Assembly (NCBI GenBank): GCA_963693315.1
Contig: OY856188.1
Span: forward strand, 806,001 to 870,000
Direction of reading: 5' to 3'
DNA length: 64,000 bases
Origin: Diogma glabrata
Taxonomy: Eukaryota > Arthropoda > Insecta > Diptera > Cylindrotomidae
Under the pieces are notes generated by a model, which saw only the letters and a program-made list of their open reading frames with translations, did not search any database and was not told the origin of the DNA. Positions 43,722 through 54,465 of the stretch are shown here, in pieces. The position numbers and the translations under genes were made by a program. The first letter of the stretch is position 1; every line of letters begins with the position of its first letter.

Positions 43722-46510
43722 GGGCGCTTTCCAATCGAGTGAATTATTGAATGATTCACTTAAACTGAATTGTATTCCGGAATTTGTATGTTCCAATGGT
43801 AATATTCAGTTTCCACGGAACGTAAACTGAGCTACTACAGAACTGAATTAAATTGAATAAAGTGAAGGAAAAAATAGATTCATCAGTTCAACATATCCAT
43901 ATTTTTTTATTTACGGTATGTGGTTAAACGTTAAAAATAATAAAAAAATAAATCGGAACATATTTGTTTGTGTCTAAATTTTCGATTTTGGTTATGGAGC
44001 AGATCCATACGAAAACGATCACTTGTTGGACGACACTTTTTTTATTGCAATTTCACCATGCTTGTTTAAAAAATTAGGACGTATTTTTTTTCTTGCTCCT
44101 CTCTCTCACCGTTCTCTCGTGGTTCTCTCTTGCAAATTCAACGATTATGGCTGCAGGATCAACTTTAAGAGTTTGTTAAAAATCAACGGCTTAACGGATT
44201 TTAACAATTTATATCTCGTTTGGAAGATAATTTAATATACTTTAATATAAAAATAATTTGAAAAAATATTTTAGGACAAAGTATGGTCAGAATACTACAA
44301 GTAATTTTATTTTTTAAGTTTTTTATCAAAATGGCCTCATCAAAATTTTTATTTTATTTATTTTTAAAATCTTCAATTTATTCTCTTTTGAACTAAAAAT
44401 AAAAAAAAGTGACGTCAACGAACCGTTTAGCCAGGAAAAATCGTTAAAGTTAATTCGATTTTATTTTTCATTAAACTACGACCTATGTACTGGCCGTTAT
44501 TACACTATATTATCAAGCTTTCTTTTCGCTTTCTCACCTCTAAGACTATTGTTTGAGTAATTTAGTTTAAGTAATTTAATTAAAGTAATTTAATTTAAGT
44601 AATTTAATTTAACCAACTAACTATTGGTTCAAATAGCATTTTTCAGTTGGATTTACTCATAATATTTTTAGCAATAAATCTTTGTAGTTGTCAATGGATG
44701 TATCAAATATATGAAGTGTTGTCATGGGTTGGAAGATTATCTTTATATTTTGATGATACATAAAAACACATACGTAATGTGTACCATTTCTATCCAAAGC
44801 TAAAATACATTCTTTAGGGCGTAGTGTTGCAAATTTAGAAAAACCAACTTTAATTTCAGGATATTTTTGTTTAAAAATTTGAAATCCTTCTTTTAAATTG
44901 AAAAGCAAAAGTCTGCGTTGCTTTGATATAGTTAAACTATCCTCAGTAGTTCTTACGCAATCCCGTTTACCAGGACAAGCCCGACTATTCTCATCGTCCA
45001 AATAAAAAGATTGTATTATTTTAACTGTTTCTTCACTCAGTGTTATTGATCCTAATTTCTTTGAAGAAGTCACTAAAATACCTATTTCTTTAATCAATAA
45101 TTTACTTCTTCTCGCCATATAAAGTGATAAATTAAATTCTATTTTTGATGCTATTTTTCGGATAGACCATGACATCGGTAGAACAGTAAAAATCAAATAT
45201 TTTTCTGAATTGCTGGTTGTTGTTCGCATTTTATCTTTCAATTGCTGAATTATTTGTCCTTCATCATTCTCTTCACTGTAATCACTTTCATTTGACTGTT
45301 GAAATATTTTTGAAGCAATGACCTGCATTACGGTTTCCAATTTTCTCTTTTTATATGTTTTACTCCTTAACCGTCTGTTTGAAATAGGACTTTTTCCTAA
45401 CAAAGTAATAGTTGCGTTTAAACTGCCTAAGGATTTATTCAAGTCAAATTCAAATTCATTTATACCTATACTTCGATTTGTTGACTCAGAGCATGTCGAA
45501 TTTGTTTCTTTTTCTTCACATTATGAAGTTGATGGTCCTGGATCAGGTTGATTTTCTGTTGTAGCTGTTCGAATTCTTGTTTTCTTAGTTAATAAAAGTT
45601 CACTATCACTATCTATATTAAGTTGTAAAAATTGGGCATGTTCCAATAATTTGGCCGAAACTTTAAACGTTTTTACTTTTTTAGAATGTTAATTTAATTT
45701 AAATGAATTGGAGCAATAATTACGCATTTTAATATGTTACTTCTTACTGAACTATTTATTGAGAACTAAATCAACGTAAAAGTAGATAAACTTTTTATAA
45801 AAATTGCTGGAGAGAATAAAATAGATATATGGATTTGGTAAAATCTTTCTTTCAAATTGAAATTATTATAACCCAGTACATAATGTAATGAAAAATAAAA
45901 TCGAATTAACTTTAACGATTTTTCCTGGCCAAACGGTTCGTTGACGTCACTTTTTTTTATTTTTAGTTCAAAAGAGAATAAATTGAAGATTTAAAAAATA
46001 AATAAAATAAAACTTTTGATGAGGCCATTTTGAGAAAAAACTTAAAAAATAAAATTTCTTGTAGTATTCGGACCATACTTTGTCCTAAAATATTTGTTCA
46101 AATTATTTTTATATTAAAGTATATTAAATTATCTTCCAAACGAGATATAAATCGTTAAAATTCGTTAAGCTGTTGATTTTTAACAAACTCTTAAAGTTGA
46201 CCCTGCAGCCATAATCGTTGAAATTACAAGAGAGAACCACGAGAGAACGGAGAGAGAGAGGAGCAAAAAAAAATACGTCCTAATTTTTTTTTTATATTCT
46301 ATCGAATAAGCATGGTGAAATTCAAATAAATTATACATCCAAAAAAACGCAAACAGTGATCGCTTTCGCGTGGATCTGTTCTATGTATTTTTTAAATGTC
46401 AAAAAATTGCTATTTTTTGATGTTTTGGCTCTATTTTTGATGATTTACTGAATATTAGACCAATTCAGTTTAAGTGAATCATTCAGTAATTCACTCGATT
46501 GGAAAGCGCC
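43722..46510. mobile_element. TTAA-flanked DNA transposon with 640-770-bp inverted repeats
   Basis: TTAA flanks both sides (43718-43721 and 46511-46514). Ends are GGGCGCTTTCCAATCGAGTG and the complement of GGCGCTTTCCAATCGAGTG. The arms run 43722-44491 and 45868-46510, nearly perfect in long stretches, for example over the GTGACGTCAACGAACCG block. Between them is the N-terminal/middle part of a transposase (44657-45442, minus). The C-terminal SDG..SQFKN part is missing, so this copy is internally deleted. TTAA duplications occur in piggyBac and Kolobok; the ORF does not look like piggyBac. Confidence 0.8.
44657..45442 (-). pseudogene. Transposase N-terminal/central region, truncated
   Basis: The 261-codon frame contains 'SPISNRRLRSKTYKKRKL', 'FYLDDENSRACPGKRDCV', 'RRLLLFNLKEGFQIFKQKYPEIKVGFSKFATLRPKECI' (two adjoining blocks) and 'GTHYVCVFMYHQNIKI'. 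This succession, PGK(K/R)D, KR.LLLNL.E, FSKF..LRPK, H..C.C..HQN, is typical of a widespread uncharacterised arthropod transposase whose next section holds the SDG..SQFKN motif. Here the frame ends soon after the HQN motif. It carries the part lost in the copies at 13821 and 60120, so the three complement each other in coverage. Length compared with family: about one-third to one-half. Confidence 0.65.
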
Positions 46511-46639
46511 TTAAATCATTTAGAAATAACTAATAAAACAATAACGTAGTAGTCGCGTTTAAAAACGCTATCCGAGAAAAAATTTAAAATCGAATCTTAA
46601 CAATAGATAAAACTGCTCAAACCCAAGAAAACTGATGGT

Positions 46640-46782
46640 GATGAATTCTTTTCGACTGTACCGAACAAATGCCGACACCGAATTATCGAAATTTGTATTT
46701 TTTTTATATTACACTAATTAAGATTCGATAATTCAGTGTTGGAACTTCGGTACAGTCGAAAAGAATTCACTATTACTTCATC
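46640..46782. repeat. Small foldback, arms of about 50 bases
   Basis: 'GAATTCTTTTCGACTGTACC' at the left and its complement at the right, with an inner matching pair 'CACCGAATTATCGAA' / 'TTCGATAATTCAGTG'. The loop is AT-rich. It looks like a compact MITE or hairpin element. Confidence 0.7.
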
Positions 46783-47648
46783 ATAAAATTTGACAGACTT
46801 ATGTTTCGATCATTTGTTTAAATCACTTGAACCACACGAGATAATAAACATTTCTTTATCTTATGTGGTATAACCGACTGTATAAATACGAAAAAATACT
46901 AGAAAAACTATTACTAGAAAAAATATACAACGCCCAACGGGTTGGTAAATGTCTGGCAAAATAAGTTTAGGAACCAATTGAACTCGAAAATACAATTGAA
47001 AAGTCAAAAAATGTCATGAAACAACGTTAATTGCAATATTAAGAACAATGACGATATTAAAGTTCTAGCATCAATCAAGAAAGCTAGAGGTTTAACGCAC
47101 ATAAACATTGTCTTTCGTGTATAGAGAAATATAAAAAAATACAAATGAAATCTAGAATTTGAGGAAGGAGCCTTCAGGTACGTAATAATTTTTTTTATCT
47201 CAGAAAACATAATAACATAACATTAAATTGCCTATCACTATTCCATATTTATTGAAACGTGTCGTTTTAGCAGATCGATCTCATTATTGTTAATAAATTT
47301 TCTATACACATTAAACAATGTTTAAGTATATAAATTTGATGTTTTTTAAGATGCCAACAATAATGAAATCGTTATTTCTGTATTTAGTCTATTACTTTTA
47401 ATATTGATAAATAGTGGATATTAATCTATTATGATTTGGTTGTTTTTGTTTATCATAAGAAATCCTTTGCTCATTTACTTATCATTGGCAAAATAGTACG
47501 ACGGTTATTTAGGTAAAATATGTTAATATTCATTTCAATAAAGCCATATAATAAAATCGTCAAAAATGAATGGAATAGATATACAGTTAAATATTTTAAA
47601 ATCTATTCATGGATGAGGGTAAAGGCAATGCATATTTTAGGATAATAT

Positions 47649-48105
47649 TAGTTGCAAGAATTTTTTTTACCAGCGAATACGAAAATTGTTTGTTGTGCGC
47701 ATATTCATATGCGCATGTGCGAATTCAGTGTCTCAGATTAAAATATTAAAAAAAACTGTTGGTGTCCCATTGAAATGGACAAAAAAACGCATAAAATTAA
47801 TAAATTACTATTGTCATTCAACCAATTATAATAGAAAATCAAAAACTAGTAAAAATATTATTGATTTTGTAGGTAGTATAACAAAATTTTGATAATTAAA
47901 AATAATTATAATAAAAATAACCACGCCTATGTAAACAAATGCCACAACAAACAAATGGTACGAACTAGGAGTAGAAATTTAATTAATGTAATTGTTGTCA
48001 AAACAAATTTATCGCAAAATAAATAATACTTTTCCGTTTTACTTTTTGTCTTATATTTTATCTCGTGCTATCTGTCAAAAATTCACTGGTAAAAAAATTC
48101 TACTA
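47649..48105. mobile_element. MITE with TA-type inverted ends (copy 2)
   Basis: Its sequence matches 17150-17607 along its whole length with scattered differences and a small insertion in the left end. The right end ACTGGTAAAAAAATTCTACTA is the expected inverted end. It sits between the two Uck terminal exons. Confidence 0.75.
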
Positions 48106-48435
48106 TATTTCGGAAAAGAAAGAAAGTCAAAATATTAATAAAATATGATATTACAATATTGGCCGGTCAAAATTAAAAATTAAATAATACCGAAAGCTTA
48201 ACAGTATGTCGTTGTAAGCTTCTATGTTCACTTTAGGCCAATCGATTTGACGTAGACGTTGTTAATAAATAAATCAAATAAAGATAGAATAATCGATAAA
48301 TATTGCTAAATAATGAAAAAATATTGACTGACTTTTATAAAACATAATCAATTGAATTTATACCTTCAAGTGAAACTCTACCAAATTTTGATTAAATTGT
48401 AAAATAAATACAGACTACGGATATTTAGATAGATA

Positions 48436-48854
<419 letters not shown>

Positions 48855-49036
48855 TTTATTTTATTTTATTTATTTTTAATTTTCTGATTTAATACTGATT
48901 ATATACTATTTTAACTTAAAACATGCATAGCCAATTACACTTCTAAAAGGGTTCTGTCAATATCAAACTTTATAATTAATAATTACTTTTCAAATACATT
49001 GAATGATCACCAAATAATCTCGTTTATTTATTTCAG

Positions 49037-49188
49037 TTGCAATAGAATTGATTGTCCAACATATTCAAGATTTTTTAAAAAATCGTACGGATGCAAAATT
49101 ATTAATTGTACAACATACAAGTACCTTATTACAAGGAGGTAAGGCGTACAATAGGACCGAATCTCTTACAGTACACAGGCCACATTAA
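49037..49188 (+). CDS. Uck: Second terminal exon of the uridine-cytidine kinase gene (distal C-terminus)
   Basis: After '...TTATTTCAG' this exon reads in the phase left by exon 5 (phase 1) and encodes 'VAIELIVQHIQDFLK', the same block as the proximal exon ('[14 protein letters not shown]'). It continues for 49 codons to 'LTVHRPH' and TAA (49186-49188). Vertebrate UCK proteins, as I recall, also end in RPH, and 'LIVQHIQD' is closer to them than the proximal version. With exons 1-5 it gives a 270-residue protein. An in-exon GTAAGG at 49139 could act as a donor, but the reading stays open through it to the stop. No nearby AATAAA was seen. It lies 12.3 kb beyond the proximal exon across transposon-rich DNA. 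Confidence 0.75.
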
Positions 49189-50523
49189 AATCGAACTGTT
49201 TATTTTTAATATATAATATTTTTAAGAAAGTTATAGTTACAAAATGTTTGTTAAGAAAATTGCATCGATAAATCACGGTACCATTCATCATTAAGCTTCC
49301 CCATAAAATGTGAATTAACAACGAGATAACATTTTTTAAAGTTCTATGTAAACATATCAACTACGACGCGATTTTTGATGAACAAGTATCGCGTTAGTTA
49401 TCATAAAATTAAGAGGCTTTATTAAGAGGTTATTATCGCTTTTATTTATTTATCTTTAACTTTTTTTGCTAATTTGAAATTTCTGCATCTTTAAATCTGT
49501 ATATATCAGAGAATTGAGCGTCCTAAGTTTCATATATGAGCAATATTGTTACTTTTCGCCCACTTTTGTGGGGTGGTCTTGGATTTTGCTTAAATTTTAG
49601 TATGTGGTAGGAGTTTACCAAAAAAAACTATTTGCAACTTTTCAGCCCTCTAGGGTCACCTGAACTCGAGAAACCGCTATTAAAATTCCCCAAAAAGGCC
49701 AGTTTTTACCCTGTTTTCAAAGACCATTACTTCTAACACTATTCAGCCGATTTAAGTTCAACAAATGACATTTGTTTTAAATTTATGTTCTTATTCTTAA
49801 AAAAATTAAAATCCCCACGTAATAGGGTTCAGTTTTGGGGACCAAATAATTGCTTAGCGGTCATTCTAAAATTTGACCATTTTACAACGATTGTCAAAAT
49901 TGTACCAGCAAATATAGGACATTAAACCTAGTAAACTAAAATTTATGCTTTAAATTCTGAAATACAGCTGTATTTTCTCTTCAAAATCGGATAAAATGAA
50001 CGTTCATGGATGTGATGAATTTGAATTTTAAAAGATATTAAAACTGTCATATCTTTTTTTCTAGACCCTTTTAGAATTTTGTAAGAACCTTAAATTAAAG
50101 GTCTCGGTCTCTACTTTTAGTTCCTATATCGTAGTGTTACTATACCATAGTGTTTAAATTTTCTCAGAATGTGGAGAAAGAGCTACAACAATAGGGTGTA
50201 CTGGCTTTCTTGAAAATAAAAATACCCTATTTTAGAATAAATTTTACTAATAAATTAAAATAAAAAAAAATGCCAATTTCTTGTTAACTAATAGTTTTTA
50301 TTTACTATATATGTATTTCGAAAGCTATGCTTTCATCGACAGTAGTTTATATCAAAACTACTATTATATATTAAAACTACCTATTTCAGAGGTTAAAATG
50401 AGGTGTATAGAGGTTCGGGCCAAGAGAAATTTTAGTAGAAGTTTATTATACTTGTTAAGCACTACTTACAGTTTAATTTTTGTATCATTTGAGATTGCCA
50501 GAAAAAAGTACCACAGGGTGGTT

Positions 50524-50656
50524 ATTTTGTAGTGTTATCTCACTAGGTGAGATAAATAGTGAGATAAAGAAATTATGTTTAAATGATTTTTTTTATCTAA
50601 TATAATCGATCAATGACAAATATTTTATCTCACCTAGTGAGATAACACTACAAAAT
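50524..50656. repeat. Nested small MITE/hairpin, TAGTGTTATCTCACTAGG ends
   Basis: Inverted ends of about 33 bp: ATTTTGTAGTGTTATCTCAC with 'TAGGTGAGATAAA' and its perfect complement. It is inserted in the foldback element. The spacer is about 65 bases. Confidence 0.8.
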
Positions 50657-51584
50657 ATGCAAAAAAACGCAATTTTCTCGAAAATGACAATTTTCAAACA
50701 GTTGTATCTCTGAATCTAAGGCATAAATTTTAGTTTACTAGGCGACATTTTAAAGATAAGATCATAATCTATCAATTGTGCCCATAATTATGAAAGTGGT
50801 CTAAGTCAAAATTTGAAAAAAATGAGTTTATCCGTTAAATCGCATCAAATTACTTCAAACTAAATTAGTCCAATGTCCAATGTAATTTGTACGATATTGT
50901 CAAAAAAGACCCGTCATAGAGTACTTGTTATTTCAACAAAAATGTAATTCATCTAAAGTTAATTATGATAGTAATCTAAGACAAAATTTAAAGAAAAAAA
51001 ACAAAAAAGTTGAACAAAATGTCAAAAATAATTGCCAAAACGTTGTGTTGCAAAGTTTTTATATCGTTGGACCATAAGCCCATAAAAATGAGCTGTTTCT
51101 CCTAAATGTCAAAATTGCTCTTTTTTAAGAGAAAGTTAACAAAAGTGACAAAATAAAGAGTTCGGAAAATAATTAATAAATAACACTAGAATTTCGAAGT
51201 TTGCTTTTCGGTAAGTCATTTATACGCCGTTCAGTTAATTATGAAAATGGTCTAAGTCAATTCAAACTGTAAAAATCATATTTCGGAATGAGATTTATGC
51301 AAAATTTCACATGCATAATAAGCTTTCATTATTGAAGACTAACAAAGCCCTAAAATAAAATTTTTCATAATAGAGAAATGTTTTTCAATTTAATCATTTG
51401 CAAACCTTTAAATATCTCAAAACAAGAAATGTATGACTTAGACCACTTTATTGGTCTTTATTTTACCACTTTATTATTTATTGGTACAATTTTGACAGTC
51501 GTTATAAAATGGTCAAATTTTAGAATGACCGCTAAGCAATTATTTGGTCCCCAAAACTGAACCCTATCACGTGGGCTTCTATTT

Positions 51585-53335
51585 TTTTTTCAAGAATTTA
51601 TTTATTTGTTTAATCGTATGATTTAAAGAAACAAAAAAAAGTTTACAAAAATCACAAGTCGACAACCAAATTTCTCAAATAACTAACGCCTTCTACAGGA
51701 ACCTCATTTAACTTGATTATGCCACCATTGAATTTGAGTAAGGGACGTTCATTCACTATGTGGTTCGTTGTTTGAATAACTCCACACATATACATAAAGG
51801 TGTGGGATATAGGTCCCACTTGTTCATCAGGTAATTACATCGGTCATGTGTTGTTCTGAAACGATTCAGTCTGGTCCACTCTTTACGACTAAGATCGAAG
51901 CCGGAAACACAACAAGTAGGGTCGATCACCAAACTGGCATTTGGAACAGGTGGAGTTCCACATACATTTCCATCTTTCCTTCATATCAAACTTAATTGCG
52001 GAACTTAAATTCGGAACAAATAACCATGATGGTTTTCTTGATGGCAAACGAGTTCAGGTAAGTCTTGCAAAATGTCATAAAGAATTGAGTTCTGATGTAG
52101 ATGACACTTTTCAAATTCTTTAATGCAAGCAGATTCACGTCTTAATGACCCAGGTTCAATGTTGGCTACGACAGAAAGCCATGGTAAAGGTGTTGATTTT
52201 AAAGTTCCAGTTATAATTCTCAAAGCATTGTTAAGTTGGACATCAATTGTATGTGTATGAGAAGAGTTAAGCCAAACAGGAGCACAATATTCAGCGCAAG
52301 AATATATGGTATTTCTTCGTTAGCAAACCATATCATTTAACGCAAACGATTGAATAAAAAGTCACCACAAATATACTAGTGCAAGAACTGAAGATCTTAA
52401 AGTACATACATCAGCCCCCCAATTAGTTCCGGCAGTTTTTCTAATGATATTCACCCTGGAACATAATTTTTTAACCAGTTTTTCTAAATGCGTCTTAAAA
52501 GACAATGTTCTGTCAAGTGTGACTCCAAGGTATTGAGGAGTAGAATTAAAACGAAGTGGGATTTCAGTTCAAACTTGACTTTTAATTCTTTATGAGCTTC
52601 TTTGTTGTTCAAATGAAAGGCACATACTTCCGATTTAGAAGGATTAGGTGTGAGTTTCCAGCTACGAAAGTAATTGGCCAATATTGATAAATCGCTCTCC
52701 AAAACTATTTCACATTCTTTTAAAATAGTTGTTTGAATAGTTATAGCAATATCATCGGCAAATTGATTGAACAGCTTTGATTTAGTTGATGGTAAATCAG
52801 CTACATATAAACTGAACAAAATTGGAGAAAGAACGCTTCCTTGAACGAGACTATCGTTAAGACAACGACTGCTACTTGTTTTTCCATTTAATGAGACCTG
52901 AATAAACCGGTTACTTAACATCGAATCGATAAGATTTACCATACAGGAACAGCGTAAGGTTATTGCTAGTTTTAAAAGTAATCCATATCTCCAAACAGTG
53001 TCATACGCAGCAGACAAATCCACAAAAGCTACTTCAGTTTTCAATTTCTTCTGAAACCCAGCTTCAATAAAACAAGACAAAACCAAAACTTGATCAGTAC
53101 AACTTCTGTTTTTCCTAAAACCAGCTTGGGTTTTAGGAATTTTTTCATCTATGATTAGATCAATAGGATGTAAAATCATCCTTTCAAATATTTTAAATAA
53201 TGTACTCAACAAGGAGATAGGTCTAAAGTAAGAAAAAAATCAGACCCATTCTTTCCAGGTTTTACTACAACTAAAACTTTTGCTTTTTTAAATAAAGTTG
53301 GTAGTTGAGCTGAACAAGATTTTGTTAAAGAGTTT
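51585..53335 (-). pseudogene. 5'-truncated non-LTR retrotransposon inserted in the foldback element
   Basis: On the minus strand: 'LPTLFKKAKVLVVVKPGKNG' (about 53290), 'YFRPISLLSTLFKIFER', 'TQAGFRKNRSCTDQ', 'EVAFVDLSAAYDTVW' (motif A), 'LVQGSVLSPILFSLYVADLP' (motif B with the usual Pro-Gln replaced by Val-Gln), 'QFADDIAI' (motif C, both Asp intact), then frame changes and 'GTLKSTPLPWLSVVANIEP' (about 52150-52215). A poly(T) at about 51582-51590 marks the A tail at the left end. The 729-base open frame is 52484-53212. Several frameshifts occur downstream of it. A fragment of the same family is at 31616-31784. Confidence 0.85.
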
Positions 53336-54129
53336 TTTTAAGAATAAGAACTTAAAACTAAAACAAATGTCACTTGTTGAACTTAAATCGGCTGACAAGA
53401 TTTAGAAGTAATGGTCTTTGAAAATAGGGTAAAAAATGGCCTTTTTGGGGAATTCTAATAGCGGTTTCTCGAGTTCAGGTACCATAGAGGGCTGAACATT
53501 TGCAAATAGTTCTTGGTAAGCTCCTACAACATACTAAAATTTAAGGAAAATTCAAGACCCCTCCCCACAAAAGTGGGCGAAAACTAAAAATACTGCTCAT
53601 ATATATTCGATACATAAATATTTTTATTAGTGATTATTCGTTACCTAATCGGATTTCAGATGCTTTTTTCTCTTTTGTTATATTTATTTATGTATTTTAA
53701 AAAAGTATTTAAATATTTTTGTTAAAAAGACAGTGTTGAAGACCGATATGTTCCTATATCTGATATTTTATTTGTTTCAGTTTCAAAGATATACAATATA
53801 ATTAGAACATAAAGACTATTAGATTGAAAATTGTTTGTAATTATTAAAAATTAGAGCCAATTGTATATAAGTTATTTTTATCCAAAAGCTATAATGATTC
53901 CTTTATTGGCAAACTTTAGAAATATTTTACAAACGAGATTCGTATGTTATCATATGTGTAATTAGATAGAAAGTTTATATTATTTAGTTAGTTCCCGTTC
54001 TTTTCATTGTAATCTAGTAAAAGTTGAATAGTTATTTTAATAGTAAATAACAAATAAATGAATTCTTTATCAATTAAATAGCAATAGTATATTACATGTC
54101 GAGTCGACAAGTCTGTTGTCGAGGGCTTA

Positions 54130-54440
54130 GATAGTGTTCCAAGGCAGCCGATTGCCGAGTGGAACGGGGGTAAGAATAAGTTTGAGGCATGATGCCGCTG
54201 ATTTCATCTGAGCACTGCTGATGACGATATTTGTAAAAAACAACGAGGTCAGCAACAGTGCGACGATGTTGTAGGGAATCAAGTTTTGATGTCAAAGTTC
54301 GATCACCCACAATTCGTATAGCTCGCTTTTGAACAGAGTCCAAGAGGGCCAAGATGGAAACAGAGGCAGCACCCCAAACTTGACAGCAGTACTCCATACA
54401 GGGACGAATATAGGACTTATAAACATGGAGCAATTGGTAT
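54130..54440 (-). pseudogene. C-terminal part of family A after the frameshift
   Basis: '[17 protein letters not shown]' to 'YSYPRSTRQSAA' matches the copy at 14812-15110 almost residue for residue. The reading then leaves the family after 'RQSAA' (about 54147) and ends at 54092 in unrelated sequence. Confidence 0.8.
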
Positions 54441-54465
54441 GGAGAGAAAAATTTTTTGCATCTAT

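Larger units (their letters stand above)
49533..53603. mobile_element. Foldback-type element with inverted ends, split by a retrotransposon
   Basis: Left end 'TATGAGCAATATTGTTACTTTT' region with 'CGCCCACTTTTGTGGGG', and right end its complement (53560-53603). The left arm (about 49537-49900) pairs with two right-hand pieces: 49805-49895 with 51495-51580, and 49540-49790 with 53340-53600. Thus the right arm was cut at about 51585-53335 by a later retroelement. The interior is AT-rich with no transposase. Confidence 0.75.

Noticed and set aside
49139..49144. Splice donor GTAAGG inside the distal Uck exon, making it an internal cassette exon
   Set aside because: Reading continues in frame through it to a stop with an RPH ending like other UCK proteins, and I found no matching downstream exon. 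It is kept only as a possibility.
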